Source: Acinetobacter tandoii DSM 14970 = CIP 107469 (GTDB taxonomy: Bacteria; Pseudomonadota; Gammaproteobacteria; Pseudomonadales; Moraxellaceae). From it: a stretch of 64,000 bases of DNA. Shown here in pieces: positions 9,281-18,790 of the stretch. Every line of letters starts with the position of its first letter. Within the stretch, counting starts at the first letter, position 1. The DNA lies in the NCBI RefSeq assembly GCF_000400735.1, contig NZ_KE007367.1, positions 486,672 to 550,671 on the forward strand, written 5' to 3'. The translations under genes and the position numbers were made by a program. A model generated the notes under the pieces. It did no database searches. It had not been told where the DNA came from and worked only from the letters and a program-made list of their open reading frames with translations.

Positions 9281-10291
9281 GTGGATCGACCGACTATTAG
9301 CCCTGAACATTTACAGGAAGCCGCTGAAACCCTTACCACTATTCGTGATTTTATCCGTTTTGGGGTAACAGCATTACGTCAATACGATGCACACTTAGGT
9401 CAAGGTACAGAAGACTTTTTTGCTGAAAGCTCAGCATTAGTATTACAGACGTTATCTTTAGACTGGAATGCTGATCCAGAAATTTTAGATGCAAAATTAT
9501 TAGCAAGTGAAAAAGCAGAATTCCTACAATTGCTTGAACGCCGTATTAATGAAAAAGTACCCACTTCATATCTATTGAATTTGGCGTATTTCTTTAATAA
9601 GCCATTTTATGTGGATGAGCGTGTACTTATTCCGCGTTCGCCAATTGCTGAACTCATTGAAAACCGTTTTGCACCTTACTGTTTAGATGAAAATGGTGAA
9701 ATGCGTGCAGCGGACAATAATCTTCCTGTCAATACTCAGCCTAAAACACCGCAACGCATTTTAGATATGTGTACTGGTTCAGGTTGTATCGCAATTGCTT
9801 TGGCTTATGCATTCCCAGATTCGGAAGTGGATGCAACCGATATTTCAAAAGAAGCATTAGAAGTTGCTTCAATTAATGCCGAACATCATGACAAACAATA
9901 TCAAGTTGCGTTATTAGAGTCAGATTTGTTCGCTAAAATTCCTGCTGAAAATCAGTATGACTTAATTGTATCGAACCCACCGTATGTGGATGCGGAAGAC
10001 ATGGCAGATTTACCCGATGAATTCCGCCATGAACCAGAGTTGGCTTTGGCTGCTGGACAAGATGGCCTTGATTTAGTGCGTAAAATGTTGGCACAAGCCG
10101 CAGACTACTTAACAGAAAATGGTTTAATTGTTATCGAAGTTGGTAATTCTGAATGGGCGATGAAACAAAACTTCAATACCATCGATTTCCATTGGTTGAA
10201 ATTCCAAAAGGGTGGTTCAGGCATCTTTGCTTTAACAGCCGCACAATGTCGCCAATTCCGTGATTTATTCATTCAATCTGTTCAAGCATAA
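9281..10291 (+). CDS. prmB: ribosomal protein L3 N5-glutamine methyltransferase
   Basis: PrmB transfers a methyl group from S-adenosylmethionine to a glutamine of ribosomal protein L3. The 336 residues show the N-terminal helical region, then ILDMCTGSGCIAIALAYAFP (SAM motif I, near residue 165) and the catalytic SNPPYVDAEDM motif typical of Gln/Asn N-methyltransferases. The start is GTG 9281 with TTGGAG about ten bases upstream. The stop is 12 bases from the aroC start, so the two genes form an operon, a common pairing in gammaproteobacteria. Confidence 0.94.
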   Translation: MDRPTISPEHLQEAAETLTTIRDFIRFGVTALRQYDAHLGQGTEDFFAESSALVLQTLSLDWNADPEILDAKLLASEKAEFLQLLERRINEKVPTSYLLNLAYFFNKPFYVDERVLIPRSPIAELIENRFAPYCLDENGEMRAADNNLPVNTQPKTPQRILDMCTGSGCIAIALAYAFPDSEVDATDISKEALEVASINAEHHDKQYQVALLESDLFAKIPAENQYDLIVSNPPYVDAEDMADLPDEFRHEPELALAAGQDGLDLVRKMLAQAADYLTENGLIVIEVGNSEWAMKQNFNTIDFHWLKFQKGGSGIFALTAAQCRQFRDLFIQSVQA

Positions 10292-10303
10292 GGAGTTGTG
10301 AAC

Positions 10304-11398
10304 ATGGCAGGTAATAGTATTGGACAACTCTTCCGTGTAACGACCTGTGGTGAATCTCATGGTGTAGGCTTGATGGCAATTGTGGACGGCGTTCCACCGG
10401 GGCTTGAGCTTTCTGCTGAAGATTTGCAAAAAGATTTAGATCGTCGTAAACCAGGAACCTCGAAATTTGCCACGCAACGTAAAGAACCTGATGAAGTTGA
10501 AATTATTTCAGGGGTTTTTGAAGGTAAAACTACAGGTACACCGATTGGTTTATTAATCCGCAACACAGATCAAAAATCTAAGGATTATGGCAATATCGCG
10601 CAAACTTTCCGTCCAGGGCATGCGGACTACACTTATACACAAAAGTACGGTTTTCGTGACTATCGTGGTGGTGGTCGTTCTAGCGCGCGTGAAACAGCGA
10701 TGCGTGTTGCTGCGGGAGCTATTGCGAAGAAATACCTTGCTGAAAAATTCGGAATTTTAATCCGTGGTCATGTGACTCAAATTGGTACTGAAAAAGCAGA
10801 AAAGTTAGATTGGAATGAAGTTCCAAATAATCCATTTTTCTGTGGCGATGTCGATGCAGTGTCACGTTTTGAAGCCTTGGTGACTTCTTTACGCGAGCAA
10901 GGTACAAGCTGTGGTGCAAAATTAGAAATTTTGGCTGAAAATGTTCCAGTGGGTTGGGGGGAGCCAGTATTTGATCGTTTAGATGCGGATATTGCCCATG
11001 CCATGATGTCAATTAACGCCGTGAAAGGGGTTGAAATTGGCGATGGTTTTGCTGTAGCAGAACAGTTTGGGCATGAAACACGTGACGAATTAACCACAGA
11101 TGGTTTCTTGGCAAATCATGCTGGCGGAATTCTGGGTGGTATTTCCAGCGGTCAAACCATTCGAGTTGCGATTGCACTTAAACCTACTGCAAGTATTACC
11201 ACACCTGGTAAAACCATTAATATTGATCGTGAAAACACTGATGTCCTTACAAAAGGACGCCATGATCCATGTGTTGGTGTGCGTGCTACACCAATTTCAG
11301 AAGCCATGTTTGCGATAGTGTTGATGGATCATTTCATGCGTCACCGTGCACAGAATGCCGATGTAATCGCACCATTTGCACCGATTGAACCAAAATAA
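10304..11398 (+). CDS. aroC: chorismate synthase
   Basis: AroC converts 5-enolpyruvylshikimate-3-phosphate to chorismate, the last common step to aromatic amino acids, folate and quinones. It needs reduced FMN. The three family signatures are visible: CGESHG near residue 16, [10 protein letters not shown] followed by [10 protein letters not shown] near 120-130, and [18 protein letters not shown] near 325. ATG 10304 (364 residues) is chosen over the GTG two codons earlier because AAGGAG is eight bases before the ATG. It is cotranscribed with prmB, and a strong terminator follows. Confidence 0.97.
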   Translation: MAGNSIGQLFRVTTCGESHGVGLMAIVDGVPPGLELSAEDLQKDLDRRKPGTSKFATQRKEPDEVEIISGVFEGKTTGTPIGLLIRNTDQKSKDYGNIAQTFRPGHADYTYTQKYGFRDYRGGGRSSARETAMRVAAGAIAKKYLAEKFGILIRGHVTQIGTEKAEKLDWNEVPNNPFFCGDVDAVSRFEALVTSLREQGTSCGAKLEILAENVPVGWGEPVFDRLDADIAHAMMSINAVKGVEIGDGFAVAEQFGHETRDELTTDGFLANHAGGILGGISSGQTIRVAIALKPTASITTPGKTINIDRENTDVLTKGRHDPCVGVRATPISEAMFAIVLMDHFMRHRAQNADVIAPFAPIEPK

Positions 11399-11407
11399 TT
11401 TGCATCA

Positions 11408-11438
11408 AAAAAACCAGTTCACATGAACTGGTTTTTTA
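11408..11438 (+). terminator. Rho-independent terminator of prmB-aroC
   Basis: An 11-bp perfect stem (AAACCAGTTCA / TGAACTGGTTT) with a 2-base loop is followed by a T run, ten bases after the aroC stop. Confidence 0.9.
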
Positions 11439-11550
11439 TTTAATTTTAAATAGCCTAAGCATAGAAAGTAATTATAAATTCCAGAAATAGATCGCTTGCT
11501 ATAAAACAATTTCTCACACCAAAATCTTGAAAATATTTAAGGCTAGATTT

Positions 11551-12087
11551 ATGCAATCATTAAAGTTTCGTAAAGCGGAATTAACCGATTTAGACCGTCT
11601 ATTACATTTAATTAATTTAGCTTATCGCGAAAATCCTATCCAGAGCTGGACCAATGAAGCAGATTATGTGTCGGGGCAAAGAATTAATAAACTGCAATTA
11701 CAACAGGCTTTGATGGATGATAATTATCATCTATATGTTGCTGAAGTTGATGATGTTATTTCTACAACATCCTTAATCGGATGTATTGGTTTGGCGTTTA
11801 ATGCGGAAGAAGTGGAAATAGGTACTTTTTGTGTAGATCCTGTCTTTCAAAATGCAGGTGTGGGCCGGGTGATTTTATCATTCGCTGAAACGCAGGCTTT
11901 GCTAATACAACCTAATCTTAGATTGTATATGATGTATGTACTTGATATTCGTTCTGAGCTTATCGCTTATTATCAGCGTCGGGGCTATAGTTTAACTCAG
12001 GTGCGGAAGCCATATCCGATTGATGCTAACGTCGGAAAGCCATTATTAAATATTGAATTACAACAATTAATTAAGCATGTCAGTTAA
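11551..12087 (+). CDS. GNAT-family N-acetyltransferase
   Basis: This is a single-domain acetyltransferase of 178 residues. The acetyl-CoA loop is QNAGVGRVILSFAE near residue 110, preceded by the strand EVEIGTFCVDP. The C-terminal region has IAYYQRRGY, the usual last strand. The ATG at 11551 has AAGG nine bases upstream and is preferred over an upstream TTG at 11527. The substrate is unknown. It is an isolated gene with its own terminator. Confidence 0.8.
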   Translation: MQSLKFRKAELTDLDRLLHLINLAYRENPIQSWTNEADYVSGQRINKLQLQQALMDDNYHLYVAEVDDVISTTSLIGCIGLAFNAEEVEIGTFCVDPVFQNAGVGRVILSFAETQALLIQPNLRLYMMYVLDIRSELIAYYQRRGYSLTQVRKPYPIDANVGKPLLNIELQQLIKHVS

Positions 12088-12100
12088 TGTTTTAGTTCAT

Positions 12101-12132
12101 AAAAAAGCCCTCATCATAATGAGGGCTTTTTT
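12101..12132. terminator. bidirectional terminator between GNAT gene and cyd operon
   Basis: The stem AAAAAAGCCCTCAT / ATGAGGGCTTTTTT with a 4-base loop has T runs on both strands. It can end both the GNAT gene and the convergent cyd operon. Confidence 0.92.
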
Positions 12133-12133
12133 A

Positions 12134-12433
12134 TTAGGCAAGGAACCAAGTGTAATATCCCCATAACATCAGGGGCCAAGCAATGAAAGGGCTAAATAAC
12201 CACTTCCAGAGCCAAAAGCGAGGGATAAATCCTACGCCGTAAATGAAACCACCTGAAATACCAATCATGATAAACATCATGGCGCGGTGACTATATTCAC
12301 CATTGGCATCTAACATTGCACTTGGGTGGATCAACAAGACCGCTGCGAGAGGCAATGCCAACAAAAAGGACACTGCCATTACAAACTTATTTGGTTTTTT
12401 TGGCTGTTCTGTTGTCATTGCTACGTCAGTCAT
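12134..12433 (-). CDS. ybgE: cyd operon protein YbgE
   Basis: This is a 99-residue membrane protein with three predicted helices (about residues 17-36, 48-67 and 75-97). It is the last gene of the cytochrome bd operon, starting three bases after cydX. Position, size and helix pattern match YbgE of the cyd operon in gammaproteobacteria. Its function is not settled and it is not required for oxidase activity in E. coli. Confidence 0.82.
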   Translation of the reverse strand: MTDVAMTTEQPKKPNKFVMAVSFLLALPLAAVLLIHPSAMLDANGEYSHRAMMFIMIGISGGFIYGVGFIPRFWLWKWLFSPFIAWPLMLWGYYTWFLA

Positions 12434-12436
12434 GCT

Positions 12437-12538
12437 TTATTCCTCATCTAAATCTTGATGATGCTCGATATATAGGGCACTGAGAACACCAGCAAAGCAT
12501 GCCATCAAAATACCGAGAATCCATGCAAAATACCACAT
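12437..12538 (-). CDS. cydX: cytochrome bd accessory subunit CydX (33 residues)
   Basis: This is a 33-codon gene between cydB and ybgE, below the size that simple gene finders report. It starts MWYFAWILG, continues with one hydrophobic helix and ends in an acidic HHQDLDEE tail, which is the CydX layout. GGAG lies eight bases before the ATG. CydX packs against CydA and stabilises the haems of the bd oxidase. Spacing is 23 bases after cydB and three bases before ybgE, so all are translated from one mRNA. Confidence 0.93.
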   Translation of the reverse strand: MWYFAWILGILMACFAGVLSALYIEHHQDLDEE

Positions 12539-12561
12539 AATTTATTCTCCTTAGCATCGCC

Positions 12562-13707
12562 TTAGTACAGGCTATGTGAATTCTCTTGAATATGTTTTTT
12601 GGTAATAACGCCCCACATTTTGTAGTAGCACCAAGTGGTGTAGCACAAAATAAGTGGTACAAAAATACATGCAGCAATCGTCATCACAGTAAGCGTAGTT
12701 TGACTTGAAACAGCGTCCCACATGGTCAAGCTTGCAATAGGATTGATACTTGACGGCATGAGGAATGGGAACAAAGCAAAACCTGCTGTTAAAATTGCAC
12801 CTACAACCGCTAAACTTGAACCTAAGAAGCTAAAACCCGCTTTGTTTTTGCCTGCTGCAAGTACCACAATCAAACCACCTAAGATCCCTGTAATTGGGGC
12901 AATCATGGTGATTGGATAAGTCGAGTAGTTGTTCATCCAACCATGATTGGCATTGGTAATAACTTCTTTTGCTAATGGGTTTGCTGCACCATTGGTGTCA
13001 AATGGAGTAACTAAGGTATAACCTTCGATTCCGCCAAAATACAACCAAGCGCCAGCACCCAAGAAACAGATAAGGTAAACAATGCCCATCAATTGTGTCG
13101 CTTTAGCAGAGCGCTTTCTTAAATCACCATCTGTACGTAGCATAAGCCATGCACCACCATGTGCGCAAAGCATGGATAAACTTACAATACCGCAAACTAA
13201 AGCAAATGGATTGAGTAGTGCAAAGAAGCTGCCTGTGTAGGTCGAACGTACAGTCTCATCAAGTGTAAACGGTACCCCCAAGAACATATTGCCAAAGGCC
13301 ACACCGAAGACTAGAGCAGGTACTGCACCACCGATACATAATCCCCAATCCCAAGATGTACGCCATTTGGTATTTTCGAGTTTAGATCGATAGTCAAAAC
13401 CTACTGGCCGTAGAAATAAGGCAAATAGAACCAGCAATAATGCCCAGTACATGCCAGAAAAGGCTGTCGCATACACCATAGGCCAAGCAGCAAATAAAGC
13501 ACCACCTGCTGTAATAAACCAAACTTGGTTGCCGTCCCAGTGCGGAGCAATCGTATTGATTGCTGCGCGTCGCTCTTCATCTGTTTTACCTACAAATGGC
13601 ATGATTGCCATAGAGCCCATATCGAAGCCATCGGTGAGGGCAAAACCAATCAGCAAGACACCGACTAAAACCCACCAGATAATTTTGAGTAATTCATATT
13701 CGATCAT
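12562..13707 (-). CDS. cydB: cytochrome bd ubiquinol oxidase subunit II
   Basis: CydB is the second large integral-membrane subunit of the bd quinol oxidase, which reduces oxygen at high affinity without pumping protons. At 381 residues it matches the family. The N-terminus has [16 protein letters not shown] and [10 protein letters not shown], both conserved, followed by about eight or nine hydrophobic helices. Its ATG overlaps the cydA stop by four bases (ATGA), indicating translational coupling. Confidence 0.96.
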   Translation of the reverse strand: MIEYELLKIIWWVLVGVLLIGFALTDGFDMGSMAIMPFVGKTDEERRAAINTIAPHWDGNQVWFITAGGALFAAWPMVYATAFSGMYWALLLVLFALFLRPVGFDYRSKLENTKWRTSWDWGLCIGGAVPALVFGVAFGNMFLGVPFTLDETVRSTYTGSFFALLNPFALVCGIVSLSMLCAHGGAWLMLRTDGDLRKRSAKATQLMGIVYLICFLGAGAWLYFGGIEGYTLVTPFDTNGAANPLAKEVITNANHGWMNNYSTYPITMIAPITGILGGLIVVLAAGKNKAGFSFLGSSLAVVGAILTAGFALFPFLMPSSINPIASLTMWDAVSSQTTLTVMTIAACIFVPLILCYTTWCYYKMWGVITKKHIQENSHSLY

Positions 13708-15287
13708 GCTTGAGTCTCCTCATTGCGAGCTGCTTCAAGTTTTTCAAAATGGTATTTACCTGTGTGAAGCGAACTTGGACCAAGACGGGAGAATTTGATC
13801 ATTAAATACATTTCAATAATCAAAAGTACAGTATAGAACGCAGCTAAAGCAGCGATAGAACCCCATACATCACCAGTGCTTAAGCTAGATGCTGACAAGT
13901 GTGTAGGTAATACTTCACCAATCGTCCATGGTTGACGACCAACTTCAGCAACGTACCAACCTGTTTGTGCAGCAACCCACGGAAGTGGTAAAGCTAAAAG
14001 AGCAAACTTGAGTAACCATGGTTTGTTTTCGGCATTGCGTTTTGCTACTGCAAAAGTTGCTAAAACAAATAGTAATAACATTAAGAAACCAGATGCTACC
14101 ATTGCACGGAATGCCCAGAACAAACTTGGTACATGTGGAATAGTATCTAACGCGGCAGATTTGATTTGATCTTCAGACGCATCTACAACATTCGGTGTAT
14201 ATTTTTTCAAAAGTAGACCGTAGCCTAAATCTTTTTGAGATTGCTCAAAAGCAGCTTTAAGTTCAGGAGATGTGTCACCTGCACGAAGCTTTTCAAGTTG
14301 AGAATATGCAACCATACCATTGCGAATACGATTCTCGTGTTGAACTAAGAGGTCTTTAATACCTGTTACCTCTTTAGTTGTCGAGCGTGTTGCAATAATA
14401 CCCATGACATAAGGAACTTTAATTGCATAGTCTGTGGTCATGGTTTCTTTATTTGGAATACCAAACAGCGTAAATGGTGCAGGTGCAGGGTGTGTATCCC
14501 ATTCTGCTTCAATTGCGGCAAGTTTGGTTTTTTGAACATCACCTAACTCATAACCAGACTCATCTCCGAGTAAAATTACAGAAAGTGTTGATGCTAAGCC
14601 AAAGATAGCTGCAATCGCAAATGAACGACGTGCAAATGGAATATCACGCTTTTTAAGTAGGTAATAACTTGAAATTGCCAATACAAAGATAGCGCCAGTT
14701 ACATAACCTGCTGAAACGGTGTGTACAAACTTAACCTGTGCAACTGGGTTGAAAATGAGTGCGCCAAAATCGACCAATTCCATACGCATGGTTTCGTAGT
14801 TGAACTTAGAACCAACAGGGTTTTGCATCCAGCCGTTAGCAACAAGAATCCACAGGGCTGACATATTAGAACCTAGAGCAACCAACCACGTCACACCTAA
14901 ATGCTGAACTTTGGAAAGTCGATCCCAACCAAAGAAGAATAAGCCAATAAAGGTAGATTCTAAGAAGAAAGCCATGAGACCTTCAATTGCCAATGGTGCA
15001 CCAAAGATATCGCCTACATAGTGTGAGTAGTACGCCCAGTTTGTACCAAACTGGAATTCCATCGTTAACCCTGTTGTTACCCCGAGTGCAAAGTTAATAC
15101 CGAAGAGTTTCCCCCAGAATTTGGTCATATCTTTATAGATTTCTTTACCAGAAATGACGTAAGTCGTTTCCATAATGGCAAGAATAAAAGCTAAACCAAG
15201 AGTTAGTGGAACAAAAATAAAGTGATACATCGCGGTCATTGCAAATTGAAACCGCGAAAGATCGACCACGCTTTCAGAAATCATCAA
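13704..15287 (-). CDS. cydA: cytochrome bd ubiquinol oxidase subunit I
   Basis: CydA carries the three haems and the quinol site of the bd oxidase. The 527 residues include the N-terminal haem-ligand histidine in [12 protein letters not shown] (about residue 22), the quinol-binding Q-loop region after about residue 240, and the GRQPW motif near residue 445. The start overlaps the stop of cydP by four bases. The operon reads cydP-cydA-cydB-cydX-ybgE. A perfect FNR/ANR-type box lies 74 bases upstream of the cydP frame, so induction at low oxygen is likely. Confidence 0.97.
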   Translation of the reverse strand: MMISESVVDLSRFQFAMTAMYHFIFVPLTLGLAFILAIMETTYVISGKEIYKDMTKFWGKLFGINFALGVTTGLTMEFQFGTNWAYYSHYVGDIFGAPLAIEGLMAFFLESTFIGLFFFGWDRLSKVQHLGVTWLVALGSNMSALWILVANGWMQNPVGSKFNYETMRMELVDFGALIFNPVAQVKFVHTVSAGYVTGAIFVLAISSYYLLKKRDIPFARRSFAIAAIFGLASTLSVILLGDESGYELGDVQKTKLAAIEAEWDTHPAPAPFTLFGIPNKETMTTDYAIKVPYVMGIIATRSTTKEVTGIKDLLVQHENRIRNGMVAYSQLEKLRAGDTSPELKAAFEQSQKDLGYGLLLKKYTPNVVDASEDQIKSAALDTIPHVPSLFWAFRAMVASGFLMLLLFVLATFAVAKRNAENKPWLLKFALLALPLPWVAAQTGWYVAEVGRQPWTIGEVLPTHLSASSLSTGDVWGSIAALAAFYTVLLIIEMYLMIKFSRLGPSSLHTGKYHFEKLEAARNEETQA

Positions 15288-15499
15288 CGTGTCTCCTTGA
15301 TTTGGGATGGACTGCCAGCAATACGCTCAGCAACTTGATTGTCAAAGTTTTTGGGAATAGTCGGTGCATCAAACCAGATGTGTTTAATCGTGAGTAGGAT
15401 AACGACCTTAATTATTAATATGATCGTTATTTCACGGACTAGGCGTTGATTAAAATCTTTTGGAACTAAGCTCATGGGAATAAGCCTGTTTTGAAACAT
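15284..15499 (-). CDS. cydP: cytochrome bd-associated small subunit CydP
   Basis: This is a small protein of up to 71 residues with one transmembrane helix (about residues 23-43) preceded by RLVREITI and followed by a short polar tail. The layout matches CydP, a small protein encoded directly upstream of cydA in several proteobacteria. It overlaps cydA by four bases. The start is uncertain: ATG 15499 or the ATG at 15475, which leaves 63 residues. Neither has a strong ribosome site. Confidence 0.75.
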   Translation of the reverse strand: MFQNRLIPMSLVPKDFNQRLVREITIILIIKVVILLTIKHIWFDAPTIPKNFDNQVAERIAGSPSQIKETR

Positions 15500-15858
15500 G
15501 ATTAATATTATTAAACAATTTCATACAAAAAATAAATAGGAAATACAATTAAAATAGAAATATATTATTAATTTGATATAAATCAATATTTTATGAATCA
15601 CAGTGTATTATTTTTATTCTAATTTACATGGTTTATTTCAGACTAAAACAGTTGTAATTTAATTAAATTAAATCTGACTAAAATGCTTATATTTCAAAAA
15701 TATTAAAACAAAGTATTTTGGTCTATTTAAAAATGGATTAATTATTAAACTGTACTAAATAAGTTGGATTAAATTTTAGATTTATTAACTAATTCTCATT
15801 GATATTGATAATTGAACAATAAATATACACTCAATTGGGTGGGATGAGGAAGGTTTAT
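15500..15858. other. AT-rich upstream region of the cyd operon
   Basis: This very AT-rich stretch has no convincing gene. It holds the FNR/ANR-type box at 15573-15586 and presumably the cyd promoter. A second, degenerate half-match (TTGATATTGATAA) lies near 15798. The 5-bp tandem repeat begins about 50 bases beyond its distal end. Confidence 0.6.
15573..15586. promoter_or_regulatory. FNR/ANR-type binding site upstream of cydPABX-ybgE
   Basis: The sequence TTGAT-ATAA-ATCAA is a perfect match to the FNR/ANR consensus TTGAT-N4-ATCAA. It lies 74 bases upstream of the cydP frame, a plausible distance for oxygen-dependent activation of a bd-oxidase operon. The identity of the regulator is inferred from the consensus only. 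Confidence 0.7.
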
Positions 15859-15907
15859 TTATTTTTCTGAAAAAATGAAAATACAGGTGTATCTATGTCG
15901 TAGAGTG

Positions 15908-15970
15908 TTGGATTGGATTGGATTGGATTGGATTGGATTGGATTGGATTGGATTGGATTGGATTGGATTG
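15908..15970. repeat. pentanucleotide tandem repeat (GATTG)12
   Basis: Twelve perfect head-to-tail copies of GATTG (15911-15970) follow a partial TTG. The unit is not a multiple of three. The array lies in non-coding DNA downstream of the YqiJ-like gene and about 410 bases upstream of cydP. Arrays of this type are prone to slippage. Confidence 0.97.
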
Positions 15971-16076
15971 TGAGCAAAACTACATTGTAGGAAATCAGCG
16001 ATGAATTTATCAATAAAGACGATTTGACCCCTCGATATCATTTAGATTGGTTGGAAGTGAATCAAAGTTCCGAAAT

Positions 16077-16694
16077 TTATTTCTGCATTTCATTTGAGAA
16101 AAGCTCATTTGATCTTGAAATTTTTTTGGCGATGTAATGCGAGTGTTTAATGCGAATTAAAATAATTTGAGATTGAAATTCCAACTCGCCAAATTCTGGT
16201 TCTACTTGTATGTAGTGTAATTGACCATATTCATCTCTAACGCGAGCTTGGGCGGAAAAACCGGGGCGAGCATTACCACTTGAAATCGTTGCGAGTCTAC
16301 CTAACAAATTAGACTGGAGTTGCATTTGCGTAGGTTTAATCACCTGATCCAGACAGTGAATCATAAATACAGTAAAGAATATCGCAATAATTAATGCAGG
16401 GAGAATGACATAATATGCGGGTAAAAAATGCTCTTGCTGTGCGAAATAACTAAACTGAAGGAAATAACCTGAGAAGCTAAAATTCATTAACAGAAAGACT
16501 AAAATTAAGATTTTAGAAAACTTTACGTTGAGTAAGGGGGCTTCTGCGAGTTTTTGTGGGATAACACGCTTAAAAAACTGGCTTGGTCGGATATGTAGAA
16601 AATAACCAATGGTTTCTACCAAGCTGAGTAATACAAGGGCCAATAAACTTAAATGAAACGGCATTAAATTTATATCGTGTATTAACTCAAGCAT
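16077..16694 (-). CDS. YqiJ-like membrane protein with C-terminal OB-fold
   Basis: This protein of about 205 residues has three hydrophobic segments in the first 120 residues, followed by a soluble beta-rich domain (about residues 125-195, with QARVRDEYGQLHYIQVEPEFG). This matches the YqiJ/DUF1449 type, whose members are often encoded beside flotillin-like YqiK. No flotillin gene is adjacent here. ATG 16694 is chosen because GGA precedes it by eight bases; a start four codons earlier is possible. It follows the Rieske gene closely and is probably cotranscribed with it and the PfkB kinase gene. Confidence 0.6.
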   Translation of the reverse strand: MLELIHDINLMPFHLSLLALVLLSLVETIGYFLHIRPSQFFKRVIPQKLAEAPLLNVKFSKILILVFLLMNFSFSGYFLQFSYFAQQEHFLPAYYVILPALIIAIFFTVFMIHCLDQVIKPTQMQLQSNLLGRLATISSGNARPGFSAQARVRDEYGQLHYIQVEPEFGELEFQSQIILIRIKHSHYIAKKISRSNELFSNEMQK

Positions 16695-16709
16695 GGCAAA
16701 TTCCATAGG

Positions 16710-17033
16710 TTATTCAGGTAAGTAGATTCCGCCATCAGAATGCACAGTTATCTCGACCTTTTCAAGTGACTGACCTAAACAAGGACCAGAGATACATTCG
16801 CCAGTTTCTACGGTAAAGAGTGCACCATGAGTCGAGCATTCAATATATTCTTGGTCACGGTCAAGGAACTGATTTTCTAGAAATTCAAGTTCTACTTGTA
16901 AGTGTGGGCAAACATTTTGATAGGCAAAAAAAGCACCATCTCGTTGTGTAATAAAAATCGTATCACCATTTGGCGTTTCAAAAGCACGTGCTTCACGCTC
17001 TGGAATATCTTCGGTCACACAAAGTTTATGCAT
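16710..17033 (-). CDS. Rieske [2Fe-2S] domain protein
   Basis: This is a 107-residue soluble Rieske ferredoxin-like protein. The two cluster-binding boxes are CPHLQVELEF near residue 40 and CSTHGALF near residue 67, giving the CxH...CxxH ligand set. It resembles the small ferredoxin components of ring-hydroxylating or nitrite-reductase-like systems, but no partner oxygenase is nearby. Its ATG overlaps the stop of the upstream PfkB-kinase gene by one base (TAATG), which means translational coupling. The electron partner is unknown. Confidence 0.88.
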   Translation of the reverse strand: MHKLCVTEDIPEREARAFETPNGDTIFITQRDGAFFAYQNVCPHLQVELEFLENQFLDRDQEYIECSTHGALFTVETGECISGPCLGQSLEKVEITVHSDGGIYLPE

Positions 17034-18040
17034 TAGGCACATTCCTTCTTTTGAAAGTTTGTTAGCAATTGTGCATAGTCTTGATTGGCTAGACGTGGAC
17101 CAAACTGTGAAACCACTTCACTGGAAATCAAGATCGCAAGTTCTGCCGCAGTCTGTAAATTATCACCTGTGTTCAATGCATATAGGAATGAACCAGCGAA
17201 TGCATCGCCAGCACCATTGGCATCAACCGCAGTCACAGCACGACCAGATACACGAATGGTTTCTTGTTCAGATGAAATAATCGCACCTTCTGCGCTTAAT
17301 GTAATTACAACGTATTTACTATGTAGCTTCAATTTAGCCAATGCATCTTCAACTGTGGTGGTTTCGGTATACATCATAGCTTCTTGTTGATTACAGAAGA
17401 GTAAATCTACGCCATCATCTAACAATTCATTTAAACCTTCACGCGCATATTGCACCATGGCTGGATCAGACAGCGTTAATGCAATTTTGACTCCATGAGC
17501 ACGTGCAATTTCTCGGGCTTGTTTAACTGCTGCACGTGCTGTAGCGCTGGTAGATAAATAACCTTCGATATAGAGCCACTGTGCAGTTTTTAATGGCTCA
17601 AAATCAATTTGTTCTGCAGAAAGTTCTGCGGTAATGCCTAGGTAGGTTTGCATAGTACGTTCTGAGTCAGGACTGACCAAGACCATGCAAGTTCCTGTTA
17701 CACCTTCACTGACTGATTTAGCTGTTGTTTGAATACCAGCTTCATTTAAGCCATCTAAATAAATTTTACCTAATTCATCATTACCTACGCGGCAACCATA
17801 AAATGCTGTACCGCCAAGTGCGCTAAACGCTACGGTTGTATTGGCAGCAGAACCACCTGAAGCCTGACCTTTATATACTTCGGACTGTTTAAGTTGAGTA
17901 TATAAATTTGCTTGTTGATCACCATCGGTGAGTTGCATGGTTCCTTTTTGCAGGTTGTGTTGCGTAAGAAATTCATCAGAAACTTTAAATTCTTGGTCAA
18001 TCAGCGCATTACCAATTGCAAAAAGATCAACAGAGGTCAT
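17033..18040 (-). CDS. PfkB-family carbohydrate/adenosine kinase
   Basis: This is a ribokinase-fold sugar or nucleoside kinase of 335 residues. The N-terminal signature region GQASGGSAANTTVAFSALGG and the C-terminal VDANGAGDAFAGSFLYAL (catalytic Asp and anion hole) are both clear. The N-terminal sequence and overall pattern resemble proteins annotated as adenosine kinase in Acinetobacter. The substrate is not proven by sequence. ATG 18040 is preferred to a TTG three codons earlier. It is the first gene of an operon with the Rieske and YqiJ-like genes. Confidence 0.82.
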   Translation of the reverse strand: MTSVDLFAIGNALIDQEFKVSDEFLTQHNLQKGTMQLTDGDQQANLYTQLKQSEVYKGQASGGSAANTTVAFSALGGTAFYGCRVGNDELGKIYLDGLNEAGIQTTAKSVSEGVTGTCMVLVSPDSERTMQTYLGITAELSAEQIDFEPLKTAQWLYIEGYLSTSATARAAVKQAREIARAHGVKIALTLSDPAMVQYAREGLNELLDDGVDLLFCNQQEAMMYTETTTVEDALAKLKLHSKYVVITLSAEGAIISSEQETIRVSGRAVTAVDANGAGDAFAGSFLYALNTGDNLQTAAELAILISSEVVSQFGPRLANQDYAQLLTNFQKKECA

Positions 18041-18187
18041 GTCGTTCAATCACATCTAAAATAAAACACTAAGTTTACACCAATGCTCAGGATTGCAGAA
18101 GTTTTGTGAATAAAATTCAAGATTGTACCTAATTGATTGTGTTTTATTGTTTAATAGGCAAAACCAGTGTTAGGTAATAGATAGAAA

Positions 18188-18637
18188 ATGGAACTCATCA
18201 TTAAAGAAGCTGAACAATTACCTGCTCAAATTGAGACTTTACTCAAGTTGGCAAATAAGGAAGGAGTGAATGTTGTTCAGCGTCTCATTGACGAATATGC
18301 AAATGGCCAAAATCAGTTTAAAGACGAAGGTGAGTTTTTATTAATTGCATACGATGGTGATAAGTTAATTGGTTGTGGTGGTTTAAACCAGCAACGCGAA
18401 GAAGAAGGACAAAGAAGTCGAATTGGACGAGTGCGACGTTTTTACGTACATCCCAAATATAGACGTCATGGAGTAGGAAAAGACTTGTTGGCGTATTTAG
18501 AAAATAAAGCCAAGCCTAATTTTTCAGCGCTCTGCTTACAAACTGATACACGTTTGGCAGCAGATTTCTATCAAAAACAGAACTATGTTTGGGTCGAAAA
18601 TAATCCAAGCTATAATTATTTTAAATATTTAATTTAG
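18188..18637 (+). CDS. GNAT-family N-acetyltransferase
   Basis: This is a 149-residue acetyltransferase. The core RFYVHPKYRRHGVGKDLLAY (about residues 80-100) is the classical acetyl-CoA-binding strand-loop-helix. DFYQKQNYVWVE near the end is the usual final strand. The acceptor is unknown. It is a single gene divergent from the PfkB operon. Confidence 0.82.
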   Translation: MELIIKEAEQLPAQIETLLKLANKEGVNVVQRLIDEYANGQNQFKDEGEFLLIAYDGDKLIGCGGLNQQREEEGQRSRIGRVRRFYVHPKYRRHGVGKDLLAYLENKAKPNFSALCLQTDTRLAADFYQKQNYVWVENNPSYNYFKYLI

Positions 18638-18790
18638 TTTTCAGTTATTTACTTGAATAGATACGATGCGTAGTGTGTTACTGTGTATGGTTCTAGACCT
18701 GAATAAAATACTCGGGTTTATACGTGAATTATGGCTCAAACTAAAGCTATAATCATTTCAGTTTTATTTAAAAGATTATTAGGAGCGCAC

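Noticed and set aside
15859..16041. 60-codon minus-strand frame with an NPIQS repeat across the GATTG array
   Set aside because: A 5-bp repeat lacking stops is open in all frames by nature; no ribosome site, and the non-repeat parts do not look like protein.
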